Of a stretch of 36,694 nucleotides of DNA, positions 15,132 through 23,248 are shown piece after piece. Source of the stretch: Oscillospiraceae bacterium (lineage in GTDB: Bacteria; Bacillota; Clostridia; Oscillospirales; Oscillospiraceae); assembly GCA_017416325.1 (NCBI GenBank), contig JAFQCV010000011.1, positions 1 through 36,694 on the forward strand, given 5' to 3'. The translations under genes were made by a program, and so were the position numbers. Positions within the stretch are counted from its first letter, which is position 1, and every line of letters begins with the position of its first letter. Below the pieces are notes generated by a model. That model was not told where the DNA came from and made no database searches. It worked only from the letters and a program-made list of their open reading frames with translations.

Positions 15132-16319
15132 ATGGAAAGAAAAGTCGGAACAACTTCCCGGGGTATCCGCGGCCCGATCATTCGTGAAGGCGATGATATG
15201 GCTGCGATCGTGGTCAACAGTGTCCTGGAAGCTGCGCAAGCGGAGGGCTTTGCGCTGCAAAACCGGGACGTAGTGGCTGTGACTGAGTCTGTTGTGGCTC
15301 GCGCCCAGGGTAATTACGCGTCTGTGAATGCCATTTGTAAGGATGTTCAGGCAAAGCTGGGAAGCGAGACCATCGGTGTCATTTTTCCCATCCTTTCCCG
15401 GAACCGTTTTGCTATTTGCCTGCGGGGTATCGCCCGGGCAGCCAAAAAGATCGTTCTGATGCTCAGCTATCCCTCCGACGAGGTTGGCAACGAGCTGGTG
15501 TCTTTGGACAAGCTGGATGAGGCAGGTGTGAACCCCTACTCCGATGTACTGACCGAAAAGGAATACCGCAAGCTGTTTGGTGAGAATCTCCATCCGTTCA
15601 CCTTGGTGGACTATGTGAAGTATTACGGCGATCTGATCCGGGAGGAAGGCGCGGAAGCGCAGATCATTTTTGCCAACAATCCCCGTGTCATTTTGAACTA
15701 TACCAAGAATGTTCTGCACTGCGATATCCACACCCGCGCCCGTACCCACCGGATCTTGCTGGCTTCCGGTGGCGAGCGGGTCTGCGGCTTGGATGATATC
15801 CTCAACGCGCCGGTGGACGGCAGCGGCTGCAACGAAAAGTACGGTCTTCTGGGCTCTAACAAGGCTACTGAAAGTACCATCAAGCTGTTCCCCCGGGAGT
15901 GTACCGATCTGGTGATGGAGATCCAAAAGCGGCTTTTGGAGAAGACCGGCAAGCTGATCGAGGTCATGGTCTACGGTGACGGCGCCTTTAAAGACCCTGT
16001 GGGTAAGATCTGGGAGCTGGCTGACCCGGTGGTTTCTCCTGCTTATACCCCCGGCTTGGAGGGCACACCCAACGAATTGAAGCTGAAGTACCTGGCAGAT
16101 AACGATTTTGCCGGACTTAGCGGTGAAGAACTGAAGGCTGCCATCGAAAAGGCGATCAAGGCCAAGGGCGATCTGGCAGGCTCCATGGCATCCCAGGGCA
16201 CCACACCCCGCCGCCTGACGGACCTGATCGGCTCTTTGTGCGATCTGACCTCCGGCTCCGGCGATAAGGGTACGCCTATCATCCTGGTTCAGGGTTATTT
16301 CGATAACTATACCAACTAA
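15132..16319 (+). CDS. Coenzyme F420-0:L-glutamate ligase (CofE)-like protein
   Basis: A 395-residue protein of the CofE-like family (PF01996). The CofE signature runs through residues 1-60 (VGTTSRGIRGPIIREGDD ... NRDVVAVTESVVARAQGNY), and GDGAFKDPVGKIWELADP lies further on. Canonical CofE, about 250 residues, adds glutamate to F420-0; this version is about 140 residues longer and no other F420 gene is visible, so its substrate may differ. The ATG at 15132 is chosen because GAGG is 6 bases upstream. Annotation of this clade as F420 ligase comes from homology and should be read as family only. Confidence 0.78.
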   Translation: MERKVGTTSRGIRGPIIREGDDMAAIVVNSVLEAAQAEGFALQNRDVVAVTESVVARAQGNYASVNAICKDVQAKLGSETIGVIFPILSRNRFAICLRGIARAAKKIVLMLSYPSDEVGNELVSLDKLDEAGVNPYSDVLTEKEYRKLFGENLHPFTLVDYVKYYGDLIREEGAEAQIIFANNPRVILNYTKNVLHCDIHTRARTHRILLASGGERVCGLDDILNAPVDGSGCNEKYGLLGSNKATESTIKLFPRECTDLVMEIQKRLLEKTGKLIEVMVYGDGAFKDPVGKIWELADPVVSPAYTPGLEGTPNELKLKYLADNDFAGLSGEELKAAIEKAIKAKGDLAGSMASQGTTPRRLTDLIGSLCDLTSGSGDKGTPIILVQGYFDNYTN

Positions 16320-16344
16320 TCATTTTTAGGAAAGAAAAACTTTC

Positions 16345-16380
16345 AACGGAGCGGCACCGCTTTTGCAGTGCCGCTCCGTT
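16345..16380 (+). terminator. Terminator after the CofE-like gene
   Basis: Arms 16345-16357 and 16368-16380 (AACGGAGCGGCAC) pair perfectly over 13 bp; a short AT-rich tail follows. Confidence 0.75.
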
Positions 16381-16484
16381 ATTTATTAGATTCCAGATCA
16401 TTCCGAAACAAAAGCGTGTTCTTACTGTGGCGGACTTTTGTGCACACAGTGTGAAACAAACCGAAAAAATGACGAAAATAGGCA

Positions 16485-16513
16485 TTGAAATCTTCCACGC
16501 TTTCGTGTATAAT
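16485..16513 (+). promoter_or_regulatory. Promoter of the EF-G-like gene
   Basis: TTGAAA (16485-16490), 17 bases and a perfect TATAAT (16508-16513) lie 69 bases upstream of the start. Confidence 0.7.
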
Positions 16514-16582
16514 GTCCTTATTGTGGTGCTGCGGCATCAAACAGTAAGGGGGAGGCGTTGCTTCCCGAAAGGAGTAATTTTC

Positions 16583-18649
16583 ATGTATACAGTTAACGCG
16601 ATCCGTAATATCTGCCTGCTGGGCCACTCCGGCAGTGGTAAGTCTGCTTTGGCAGAGAGTTTGCTCTATATGACCGGTGCTATTGACCGTATGGGCAAGA
16701 ATGCCGACGGCAACACCGTTTGCGACTTTGATCCCGAGGAGATCCGCCGCAATATTTCTATTGCTACTTCTGTGGTTCCTCTGGAATATCACAATACCAA
16801 GATCAATGTTCTGGACACTCCCGGCGGCTTCGATTTCTCCGGCGCGGTGATGGAAGCCCTGCGTGCCGCGGATGCCGCGATCCTGGTTCTTTCTGCCAAG
16901 GACGGCATTACCGTCGGTTTTGAGAAGGCATGGAAGTACTGCGAAGAGCGGAATATGCCCCGCTTTATTTACATATCCAAGGTGGATGAGGAAAACTCCG
17001 ACTACAATGCAACCTTCGAAGCGCTGCGTGAAAAGTACGGCAACAAGATCGCCCCTGTGGTCGTTCCTATTTGGGATGACACCAAGAAGATCACCGGCAT
17101 CATCGATGTGCTGAATAAGCGCGCCTACGAGATGCAGAAACTGAAGAGAGTGGAGATCGAGGTTCCTGACGATAAGGCTTCTGTGATCGAAGAGTTCTAC
17201 GATGCGCTGAAGGAAGCTGTTGCTGAGACCGATGAGGCTCTCATGGACCGTTTCTTTGAGGGAGACGATTTTACCTACCGGGAAATGCTGGACGGCCTGC
17301 ATACCGGCGTAAAGGAACTGAGCCTGTTCCCTGTGCTTTGCGGCTCTGCTGTGACTTGTCTGGGCAGCCTGATGCTGATGGACCATATCGTCAATCTGCT
17401 TCCTAACCCCGAGCAGGGCAACTATCACAAGGCTACCACCGCTGACGGCAAGGTGGAGGAATTTGTGGTTTCTGCCGGCGGCGTTCCCTCTGCATTTGTT
17501 TGGAAGACTGTTTCCGACCAGTACGGTAAGTATTCCTTCATCAAGGTTCTGTCCGGTGTGATCAATTCTGATACCACTCTGGTCAATTCCCGTACCGGTG
17601 AGACCGAGAAGCTGGGCCGTCTTTACAGTATGTGCGGCAAGAAGAACACCGAGATCAAGGAGCTGGGCTGCGGCGACATCGGCGCCATTGGCAAGATGGA
17701 CAAGGTCAAGACCGGCGACACTCTGTGCGATCCCAGAAAGGTCGTTTCTTTGAAGCAGATCCCCTATGCTGAGCCTTGCTACAGCATGGCCATTGCCCCG
17801 AAGGTCAAGGGTCAGGAAGAAAAGGTCGGTACAGGCCTGAACCGTCTGAACGAGGAAGATCCCTCCTTCACACTGGTCAACAATGCTGAGACCCATCAGC
17901 TGGTCCTGTCCGGTGCGGGCGATCAGCAGCTGGATGTGCTGGTTGCTAAGCTGAAGTCCCGCTTCGGCGTAGATGCCGTTCTGAGTCCCGCGAAGGTTGC
18001 TTACCGTGAGAAGATCAAGAAGAAGGTCGAGGCTCACGGCCGTCATAAGAAGCAGACCGGCGGCTCCGGTCAGTTCGGTGACGTTTGGGTGCGCTTCGAG
18101 CCCCAGGAGGAGCAGGATGATCTGATCTTCGATGTGGCAGTTGTTGGCGGCGCTGTTCCCAAAAACTTCAACCCTGCTGTGGAAAAAGGCCTGCAGGAAG
18201 CTGTTCAGAAAGGACCTCTGGCGGGTTATCCCATGGTCGGTCTGAAGGCTACCCTGTATGACGGCTCTTACCACCCCGTTGACTCCAACGAAATGGCATT
18301 TAAGCTGGCGGCGATCCTGTCCTTCAAGGAAGCTATGCCCAATGCAATGCCCACTCTGCTGGAGCCTGTGGGCGCGCTGGCAGTTACCATTCCCGACAGC
18401 TACATGGGCGACGTCATCGGTGACCTGAACAAGCGCCGTGGCCGTGTTATGGGCATGAACCCCGACAAGGACGGCAATACTGTGGTTGAGGCTGAGGTTC
18501 CCATGGCTGAAATGAGCACCTATGCCATTGACCTGCGGGCTATGACCCAGGCAAGAGGCTCTTTCACGCTGAAGTTCGAGCGCTATGAGGAAGTTCCCAA
18601 GGCCAACCAGCAGAAGATCATCGACGAGGCCAAGAAGGAAGAAGACTAA
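16583..18649 (+). CDS. EF-G-like translational GTPase (EF-G-2 type paralogue)
   Basis: A 688-residue protein with EF-G architecture: GTPase domain (1-270), domain II, and domains III-V to the end. G1 is GHSGSGKS (14-21) and G3 is DTPGGFDF (78-85). G4 is SKVDEE (132-137), with Ser in place of the usual Asn of NKxD. Canonical EF-G has DTPGHVDF, whose His activates GTP hydrolysis; here that position is Gly. This matches the divergent EF-G-2 group (as in Thermus), so it is probably not the main translocase. The ATG at 16583 is preceded by AAAGGAG; an open frame upstream lacks a signal. Codon use is strongly biased towards GGC/AAG/CTG, suggesting high expression. Confidence 0.9.
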   Translation: MYTVNAIRNICLLGHSGSGKSALAESLLYMTGAIDRMGKNADGNTVCDFDPEEIRRNISIATSVVPLEYHNTKINVLDTPGGFDFSGAVMEALRAADAAILVLSAKDGITVGFEKAWKYCEERNMPRFIYISKVDEENSDYNATFEALREKYGNKIAPVVVPIWDDTKKITGIIDVLNKRAYEMQKLKRVEIEVPDDKASVIEEFYDALKEAVAETDEALMDRFFEGDDFTYREMLDGLHTGVKELSLFPVLCGSAVTCLGSLMLMDHIVNLLPNPEQGNYHKATTADGKVEEFVVSAGGVPSAFVWKTVSDQYGKYSFIKVLSGVINSDTTLVNSRTGETEKLGRLYSMCGKKNTEIKELGCGDIGAIGKMDKVKTGDTLCDPRKVVSLKQIPYAEPCYSMAIAPKVKGQEEKVGTGLNRLNEEDPSFTLVNNAETHQLVLSGAGDQQLDVLVAKLKSRFGVDAVLSPAKVAYREKIKKKVEAHGRHKKQTGGSGQFGDVWVRFEPQEEQDDLIFDVAVVGGAVPKNFNPAVEKGLQEAVQKGPLAGYPMVGLKATLYDGSYHPVDSNEMAFKLAAILSFKEAMPNAMPTLLEPVGALAVTIPDSYMGDVIGDLNKRRGRVMGMNPDKDGNTVVEAEVPMAEMSTYAIDLRAMTQARGSFTLKFERYEEVPKANQQKIIDEAKKEED

Positions 18650-18660
18650 TATTTTATATC

Positions 18661-18690
18661 AACGCGGCGCAGGTTATCCTGCGCCGCGTT
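18661..18690 (+). terminator. Terminator after the EF-G-like gene
   Basis: AACGCGGCGCAGG (18661-18673) pairs perfectly with 18678-18690 around a TTAT loop. The T run is minimal. Confidence 0.75.
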
Positions 18691-18747
18691 TACGCGACAT
18701 AGTGTTTCAAATTCCCGTTTGTCACTCCGTCTCGTTAGAACTCGTAG

Positions 18748-18767
18748 GGCGGGCTCATGAGTCCGCC
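18748..18767. repeat. Palindrome GGCGGGCTCATGAGTCCGCC
   Basis: A near-perfect 20-base palindrome in the gap before the GNAT gene. A close relative with one base changed, fully palindromic, is at 34438-34457, so it belongs to a dispersed intergenic repeat family. Confidence 0.65.
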
Positions 18768-18804
18768 GAACAGGCTCCGGTTTCTTGTGGCCTGAAATTC
18801 TGAT

Positions 18805-18833
18805 TTGCTTTTTCCCGGTACTTGGGCTATACT
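18805..18833 (+). promoter_or_regulatory. Promoter of the GNAT gene
   Basis: TTGCTT (18805-18810), 17 bases and TATACT (18828-18833) lie 31 bases before the ATG. Confidence 0.55.
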
Positions 18834-18864
18834 GAAGAAAAGTAAGACCAAAGGAGCGAGTGGC

Positions 18865-19308
18865 ATGCAGATACGCCAAGTGGAACAAAAGGATTTTGAT
18901 AAAGTGCTGGAAATGATGAAGGTGTTCTATGCATCCGATGCGCTGCTGATCCATCCGAAGGAGTCGGTTCTCCGGAAAACCCTGGCAGATGCCATAGAAG
19001 CCGGTCCTTATGTGGAAGGTTTTGTGTTTTTCCGGGAGGAAGAATTGGCGGGATACGGTATGATCGCCAAAAGCTACTCTACCGAGGTGGGCGGCAGGTG
19101 TGTCTGGATCGAGGATATCTATATCAAACCTGAGTTTCGTGGTCAGGGCTTTGGAACAGGCTTTTTGCGGTATGTAGAAGACCGTTACCGGGACTGGGCT
19201 GTCCGGCTGCGTTTGGAGGCAGAGGAAGAAAATGAAAATGCAATGCAAGTCTACCGCAATGCAGGCTTCGAGCTCCTGGGCTATGTCCAGTTAGTCAAGA
19301 AGATATAA
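18865..19308 (+). CDS. GNAT-family N-acetyltransferase
   Basis: A 147-residue acetyltransferase using acetyl-CoA. The core is visible as VWIEDIYIKPEFRGQGFGTGFLRYVEDR (about 91-118). The acetyl-CoA pyrophosphate loop RGQGFGTG is at about 104-111, followed by LRLEAEEENENAMQVYRNAGFELLG. The acceptor (small amine or protein N-terminus) is unknown. AAGGAG precedes the ATG by 8 bases, excluding the earlier in-frame TTG at 18805, which lies inside the promoter. The rRNA methyltransferase gene follows after 21 bases and is probably co-transcribed. Confidence 0.9.
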   Translation: MQIRQVEQKDFDKVLEMMKVFYASDALLIHPKESVLRKTLADAIEAGPYVEGFVFFREEELAGYGMIAKSYSTEVGGRCVWIEDIYIKPEFRGQGFGTGFLRYVEDRYRDWAVRLRLEAEEENENAMQVYRNAGFELLGYVQLVKKI

Positions 19309-19329
19309 ACAGGAGAAAAGGAGACAGCT

Positions 19330-20625
19330 ATGCTTCCCCAAGCTTTTTTAGACAGAATCAAGACGCAGCTGGGGGTGGAGTACCCCCAGTTTCTCCAAAG
19401 CCTGGAGCTGCCCCGGGCGGTGGCTCTGCGATTTAACCCCTTGAAGGGGGAAGCGCCTGCACTGCCTTTTGTGCAAGAGCCGGTCCCCTGGGAGCCTATG
19501 GGACATTATTACGATCCTGAGACCCGTCCGGGTCTGCACCCATTTCACGAGGCAGGCGTATACTATTTACAGGAGGCCAGCGCCATGGCGCCTGTGACAC
19601 TGTTAGAGCCTCAGCCCGGGGAGCGGATCTGTGACCTGTGCGCCGCCCCTGGGGGTAAATCCACCCAAATTGCCGGCAAACTGGGGGTGGATGGGTTCCT
19701 TCTTTGCAATGAATTCAGCCCAAAACGGGCGAAGATCCTTTCCCGGAACATGGAGCGGATGGGCATAGCCAATGCCTTGGTGACCAATGCCCACCCTGAG
19801 GATCTGGCAAAACGGCTGGAAGGCTTTTTTGACCGGGTGCTGGTGGATGCCCCTTGCTCCGGAGAGGGGATGTTCCGCAAGGAAGAGGCGGCGGTGACGG
19901 ACTGGAGCCAGGAGACGGTTCAGATGTGCGCCCGGCGGCAGAGGGAGATCCTACACTGCGCGGCTCGGCTGGTTCGTCCCGGCGGACGGCTGGTGTATTC
20001 CACCTGCACCTTTGCTCCGGAGGAGAATGAGCAGACGGTGGCGGCTTTTCTGGCAGAACATCCGGATTTTCAGCCTGTGGAAATGGACGCCCCTTGGTTT
20101 ACACCTGCAGGCCCTGGACAGTTTCGTCTGTGGCCCCACAAGCTTCGGGGAGAGGGGCATTTCGCGGCGGTACTGCAGCGCGCAGGGGAGGACATCTGCG
20201 AGGCAGATACCCTTATGGGAGAAAAGCTGCCAACGCAGTGGCAGGATTTTGCCCGGGAACTGGGGATCCAGCTTCCGAAAGGCAAGGCGATCACCTTTGG
20301 CACAGGGCTTTACTGGGTGCCTGAGGATACGCCGAGTCTGAAGGGACTTAAGGTGCTGCGTCCCGGTCTGGAGCTGGGAACGGTGAAAAAGGATCGGTTT
20401 GAGCCGGCCCATGCTTTGGCGCTTTGGCTGCGTTCCTGTAACAATGTGCAGGATTTTTCGGCTGACAGCCAGGAAATTCGCAAATATTTAAGCGGAGATG
20501 TTGTACTTTCTCATAAAAAAGGCTGGTGCCTTGTCCGGGCAGAGGGCTATTCCCTCGGTTGGGGGAAAGGCGACGGAACTGTTTTGAAGAACCATTATCC
20601 CAAGGGACTTCGCAGACCCATATGA
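19330..20625 (+). CDS. RsmF-like rRNA (cytosine-C5) methyltransferase, NOL1/NOP2/Sun family
   Basis: A 431-residue SAM-dependent RNA m5C methyltransferase. The SAM motif CDLCAAPGGKSTQIA spans 101-115. The two family cysteines are present: C176 in VDAPCSGEGMFRKEE and nucleophile C226 in VYSTCTFAPEENE. A C-terminal domain (about 285-431) with NVQDFSADSQEIRKYLSGD and VLSHKKGWCLVRAEGYSLGWGKG matches the RsmF/YebU extension with a PUA-like fold. It likely modifies 16S rRNA in the cytoplasm; the exact nucleotide is inferred from family only. The ATG has AGGAGAAAAGGAG upstream and lies 21 bases after the GNAT gene. Confidence 0.92.
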   Translation: MLPQAFLDRIKTQLGVEYPQFLQSLELPRAVALRFNPLKGEAPALPFVQEPVPWEPMGHYYDPETRPGLHPFHEAGVYYLQEASAMAPVTLLEPQPGERICDLCAAPGGKSTQIAGKLGVDGFLLCNEFSPKRAKILSRNMERMGIANALVTNAHPEDLAKRLEGFFDRVLVDAPCSGEGMFRKEEAAVTDWSQETVQMCARRQREILHCAARLVRPGGRLVYSTCTFAPEENEQTVAAFLAEHPDFQPVEMDAPWFTPAGPGQFRLWPHKLRGEGHFAAVLQRAGEDICEADTLMGEKLPTQWQDFARELGIQLPKGKAITFGTGLYWVPEDTPSLKGLKVLRPGLELGTVKKDRFEPAHALALWLRSCNNVQDFSADSQEIRKYLSGDVVLSHKKGWCLVRAEGYSLGWGKGDGTVLKNHYPKGLRRPI

Positions 20626-20633
20626 AATTATCC

Positions 20634-20662
20634 TTTACATAAGCCGATATCTGTGATATAAT
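20634..20662 (+). promoter_or_regulatory. Promoter of murA
   Basis: TTTACA (20634-20639), 17 bases and TATAAT (20657-20662), starting 8 bases after the preceding stop codon. Confidence 0.75.
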
Positions 20663-20728
20663 TAACAAACTGTAATCAAATGATGTTTGCGCAATTATGA
20701 TTTAAGATTTGCAAGGAGAGGATTATCC

Positions 20729-21994
20729 TTGGCCAGATATGAAATTCACGGCGGTGTTCCGCTGAAAGGAAGCGTTGCCATCAGCGGCGCGAAAAACGCG
20801 GCGGTAGCGATCCTTCCCGCGGCCCTTTTGGTGAAGGGTACCTGCCGTATCGAAAATATACCCGATATTTCCGATGTGCGGATTATGATCTCTATTTTGC
20901 AGAAGATGGGGGCGGATGTCCAATTCCCCCGGCCGGATGTGGTGGAGATCGACTGCACCAATGTGACCTGTACCCGTCCCGATACGGAACTGGTGACCCA
21001 GATGCGCGCCAGCTACTATTTGATGGGCGCGCTCCTTGGCAGAGCCGGCAAGGCCCATGTGGCGCTCCCCGGCGGCTGTAACTTCGCTGCCCGGCCCATT
21101 GACCAGCATATCAAAGGCTTTGCTGCACTGGGTGCTGTTGTGGATGAAACCGAGGAATATGTAGATCTGCAAACAGGACTTGGCGGACTGCGGGGCAACC
21201 GGATCAGTCTGGACGTGGTCAGCGTTGGCGCTACCGTCAATATTATGCTGGCATCTGTGCTGCTGCCCGGTCAAACGGTGATCGAAAATGCTGCGAAAGA
21301 GCCACATATTGTTGACTTGGCGAACTTCCTGAACACGATGGGCGCCCGGGTTTCCGGTGCCGGTACAGATACGGTGAAGATTCGGGGTGTTGAGTCTCTG
21401 CGGGGTGGCACTTACGCCATTATTCCGGACCAGATCGAAGCCGGTACATATTTGGCTGCAGCTGTGGCCACCGGAGGAAATGTCCTGGTCACCAATGTGA
21501 TTCCCAAGCATCTGGAGTGTATCACCTCCAAGTTCCAGGAAATGGGCGCGGAAGTGATCCACTATGACGATGCGGTTCGTGTCCGGTGCAACGGACGATT
21601 GCGGCACACTACCGTCAAGACCCGTCCCTATCCCGGCTTCCCCACGGATATGCAGGCGCAGATCTGTGTGTGTATGTCTCTGGCTTCCGGTGTCAGCCGG
21701 TTGACGGAAAGTGTTTATGAAACCCGTTTCTTCGGTTACTGTACCGAGCTGCAGAGTATGGGCGCGGACATTCAGATCAACGGTAAGACTGCGATCGTTA
21801 CCGGTACGGAGTCTATTGCCGGCGCAACGGTATATGCCCATGATTTGCGGGCAGGCGCTGCGTTGGTCATCGCCGGCCTGGCGGCAGAGGGAACTACTTT
21901 GCTGGAGAATGTCCACTATGTGGAGCGTGGCTATGAGAATTTTGCTGAAAAGCTAACTTCCTTGGGCGCTCGTATCCGCAGAATTGAAGATTAA
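20729..21994 (+). CDS. murA: UDP-N-acetylglucosamine 1-carboxyvinyltransferase
   Basis: A 421-residue MurA, which transfers enolpyruvate from PEP to UDP-GlcNAc in the first committed step of peptidoglycan synthesis. The N-terminal ISGAKNAAVAILPA gives K22 and N23 of the substrate site. Catalytic C117, the fosfomycin target, sits in PGGCNFAARPIDQHIKG, so this version should be fosfomycin-sensitive. The six-fold repeat of an inside-out barrel is implied by length. A TTG start at 20729 is chosen because AAGGAGAGG (20713-20721) stands 7 bases upstream; an upstream in-frame TTG at 20687 has no signal. It has its own promoter and a terminator. Confidence 0.95.
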   Translation: MARYEIHGGVPLKGSVAISGAKNAAVAILPAALLVKGTCRIENIPDISDVRIMISILQKMGADVQFPRPDVVEIDCTNVTCTRPDTELVTQMRASYYLMGALLGRAGKAHVALPGGCNFAARPIDQHIKGFAALGAVVDETEEYVDLQTGLGGLRGNRISLDVVSVGATVNIMLASVLLPGQTVIENAAKEPHIVDLANFLNTMGARVSGAGTDTVKIRGVESLRGGTYAIIPDQIEAGTYLAAAVATGGNVLVTNVIPKHLECITSKFQEMGAEVIHYDDAVRVRCNGRLRHTTVKTRPYPGFPTDMQAQICVCMSLASGVSRLTESVYETRFFGYCTELQSMGADIQINGKTAIVTGTESIAGATVYAHDLRAGAALVIAGLAAEGTTLLENVHYVERGYENFAEKLTSLGARIRRIED

Positions 21995-21998
21995 AAAC

Positions 21999-22031
21999 AG
22001 GAGCTGTCTCAAAGCACACGAGACAGCTCCT
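21999..22031 (+). terminator. Terminator after murA
   Basis: AGGAGCTGTCTC (21999-22010) pairs perfectly with 22020-22031, 5 bases after the murA stop. The tail is TGTATATT. Confidence 0.75.
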
Positions 22032-22056
22032 GTATATTATGCTGTTGGTGAAGGGA

Positions 22057-22157
22057 TGTCATTGCGAGGAGCAAAGCGACGTGGCAATCTCCAAAGTGTT
22101 GCGCCTAAGGGACGATGGGGATTGCCACACCAGTGTGCGCACTGGTTCGCAATGACA
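22057..22157. repeat. MITE-like element with terminal inverted repeats
   Basis: TGTCATTGCGA (22057-22067) and TCGCAATGACA (22147-22157) are perfect 11-bp terminal inverted repeats of a 101-bp element containing GTGGCAATC and GATTGCCAC internal arms. A shortened copy of the right half is at about 34219-34258. It lies between murA and cysK and encodes nothing. Confidence 0.75.
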
Positions 22158-22192
22158 GGGAAAGGAACGGAAGTTCCTACAAATGCAATCGG

Positions 22193-23122
22193 TTATGCTT
22201 GGAAAAGTGCGGTGGACAGATACCGCTCACCTGTGTCCGGGAGCAGCACCACGATGGTTTTTCCGGCGTTTTGTTCTTGCTTGGCGGCTTCTATGGCTGC
22301 GTGAAGGGCTGCGCCGGAGGAGATTCCGGCCAGGATGCCTTCGGATCTTCCCAAAAGCCGGGCAGCTTCGTAGGCCTCAGTCTCGGAGACCGGGATGATG
22401 TTGTCGTAAATCGCGGTATCCAACACCTTGGGAACAAAATTGGCGCCGATTCCCTGCAGACCGTGAGGACCGGCAGCGCCTTTGCTCAGCAGGGGAGAAG
22501 CCGCAGGTTCTACGCCAAGGATCTTTACCCCGGGATCCTGCTGCTTCAGATATCGGCCTGCGCCGGTAATGGTGCCGCCGGTGCCGATGCCTGCTACAAA
22601 GATATCCACAAGCCCCTCAGTGTCTGCCCAGATCTCCGGGCCAGTGGTGTCAAAATGAACCTGGGGATTGGCAGGGTTATCAAACTGACTGGGAATAAAG
22701 CTGCCCGGGTTTTCCGCGGCAAGGCGGTTCGCCAGGGCGATGGCGCCGGACATTCCTTCTTTCGCCGGGCTCAGCGCGATCTCTGCGCCGTAGGCGGCCA
22801 TGAGAAGCTGCCGTTCCCGGCTCATATTTTCCGGCATGACGATGACGGCACGGTAACCCCGGGCAGCAGCCACCAAAGCAAGACCGATGCCGGTGTTGCC
22901 GGAGGTGGGTTCTATGATCAAAGCGCCCGGCTGGATCAGACCCGCCTGCTCTGCCGCGTCCAGCATGGCTTTCGCCACCCGATCTTTGGCAGACCCGCCG
23001 GGATTAAAGCCCTCCAGCTTTGCCAAAAGCCGCGCTTTCAGTCCCAGTTTTTTCTCAAGATTCGTCAGCTCCAGCAGCGGTGTATGACCGATCAGAGCCT
23101 CCACAGAAGTATAAACAGGCAT
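22193..23122 (-). CDS. cysK: Cysteine synthase (O-acetylserine sulfhydrylase)
   Basis: A 309-residue PLP enzyme converting O-acetylserine and sulfide to cysteine. Schiff-base Lys46 lies in GFNPGGSAKDRVA. Then come the substrate loop PTSGNTGIGLA (about 72-82), the phosphate-binding GIGTGGTITGAGRYL (about 178-192), and SSGAALHAAIEAA near the C-terminus. Length matches CysK rather than CBS-domain forms. GGAGG precedes the ATG by 8 bases. It is divergent from cysE, whose product makes O-acetylserine, and CysK normally binds the CysE C-terminus. The two genes therefore form a cysteine synthesis pair with back-to-back promoters. Confidence 0.95.
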   Translation of the reverse strand: MPVYTSVEALIGHTPLLELTNLEKKLGLKARLLAKLEGFNPGGSAKDRVAKAMLDAAEQAGLIQPGALIIEPTSGNTGIGLALVAAARGYRAVIVMPENMSRERQLLMAAYGAEIALSPAKEGMSGAIALANRLAAENPGSFIPSQFDNPANPQVHFDTTGPEIWADTEGLVDIFVAGIGTGGTITGAGRYLKQQDPGVKILGVEPAASPLLSKGAAGPHGLQGIGANFVPKVLDTAIYDNIIPVSETEAYEAARLLGRSEGILAGISSGAALHAAIEAAKQEQNAGKTIVVLLPDTGERYLSTALFQA

Positions 23123-23150
23123 AATGGTACCTCCGAAATGTGTTTTTATT

Positions 23151-23178
23151 ATTATACAAAATGGCGCGGCGATGTCAA
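23151..23178 (-). promoter_or_regulatory. Promoter of cysK
   Basis: On the minus strand a perfect TTGACA (complement of 23173-23178), a 16-base spacer and a perfect TATAAT (complement of 23151-23156) lie 29 bases before the start codon. Confidence 0.8.
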
Positions 23179-23191
23179 CGCCGTGTTTGGA

Positions 23192-23220
23192 TTGACTTTA
23201 TTTTCCGGGTATGGTATAAA
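23192..23220 (+). promoter_or_regulatory. Promoter of cysE
   Basis: TTGACT (23192-23197), 17 bases and TATAAA (23215-23220), 28 bases before the GTG start. It stands 14 bases from the cysK -35 box on the other strand, so one regulator could control both. Confidence 0.75.
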
Positions 23221-23248
23221 CAAGGAAAACAGTAAGGAGATGGTCACC

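Noticed and set aside
16379..18274. Minus-strand open frame of 631 codons opposite the EF-G-like gene
   Set aside because: It is an antisense shadow of a highly codon-biased gene and carries no domain of its own.
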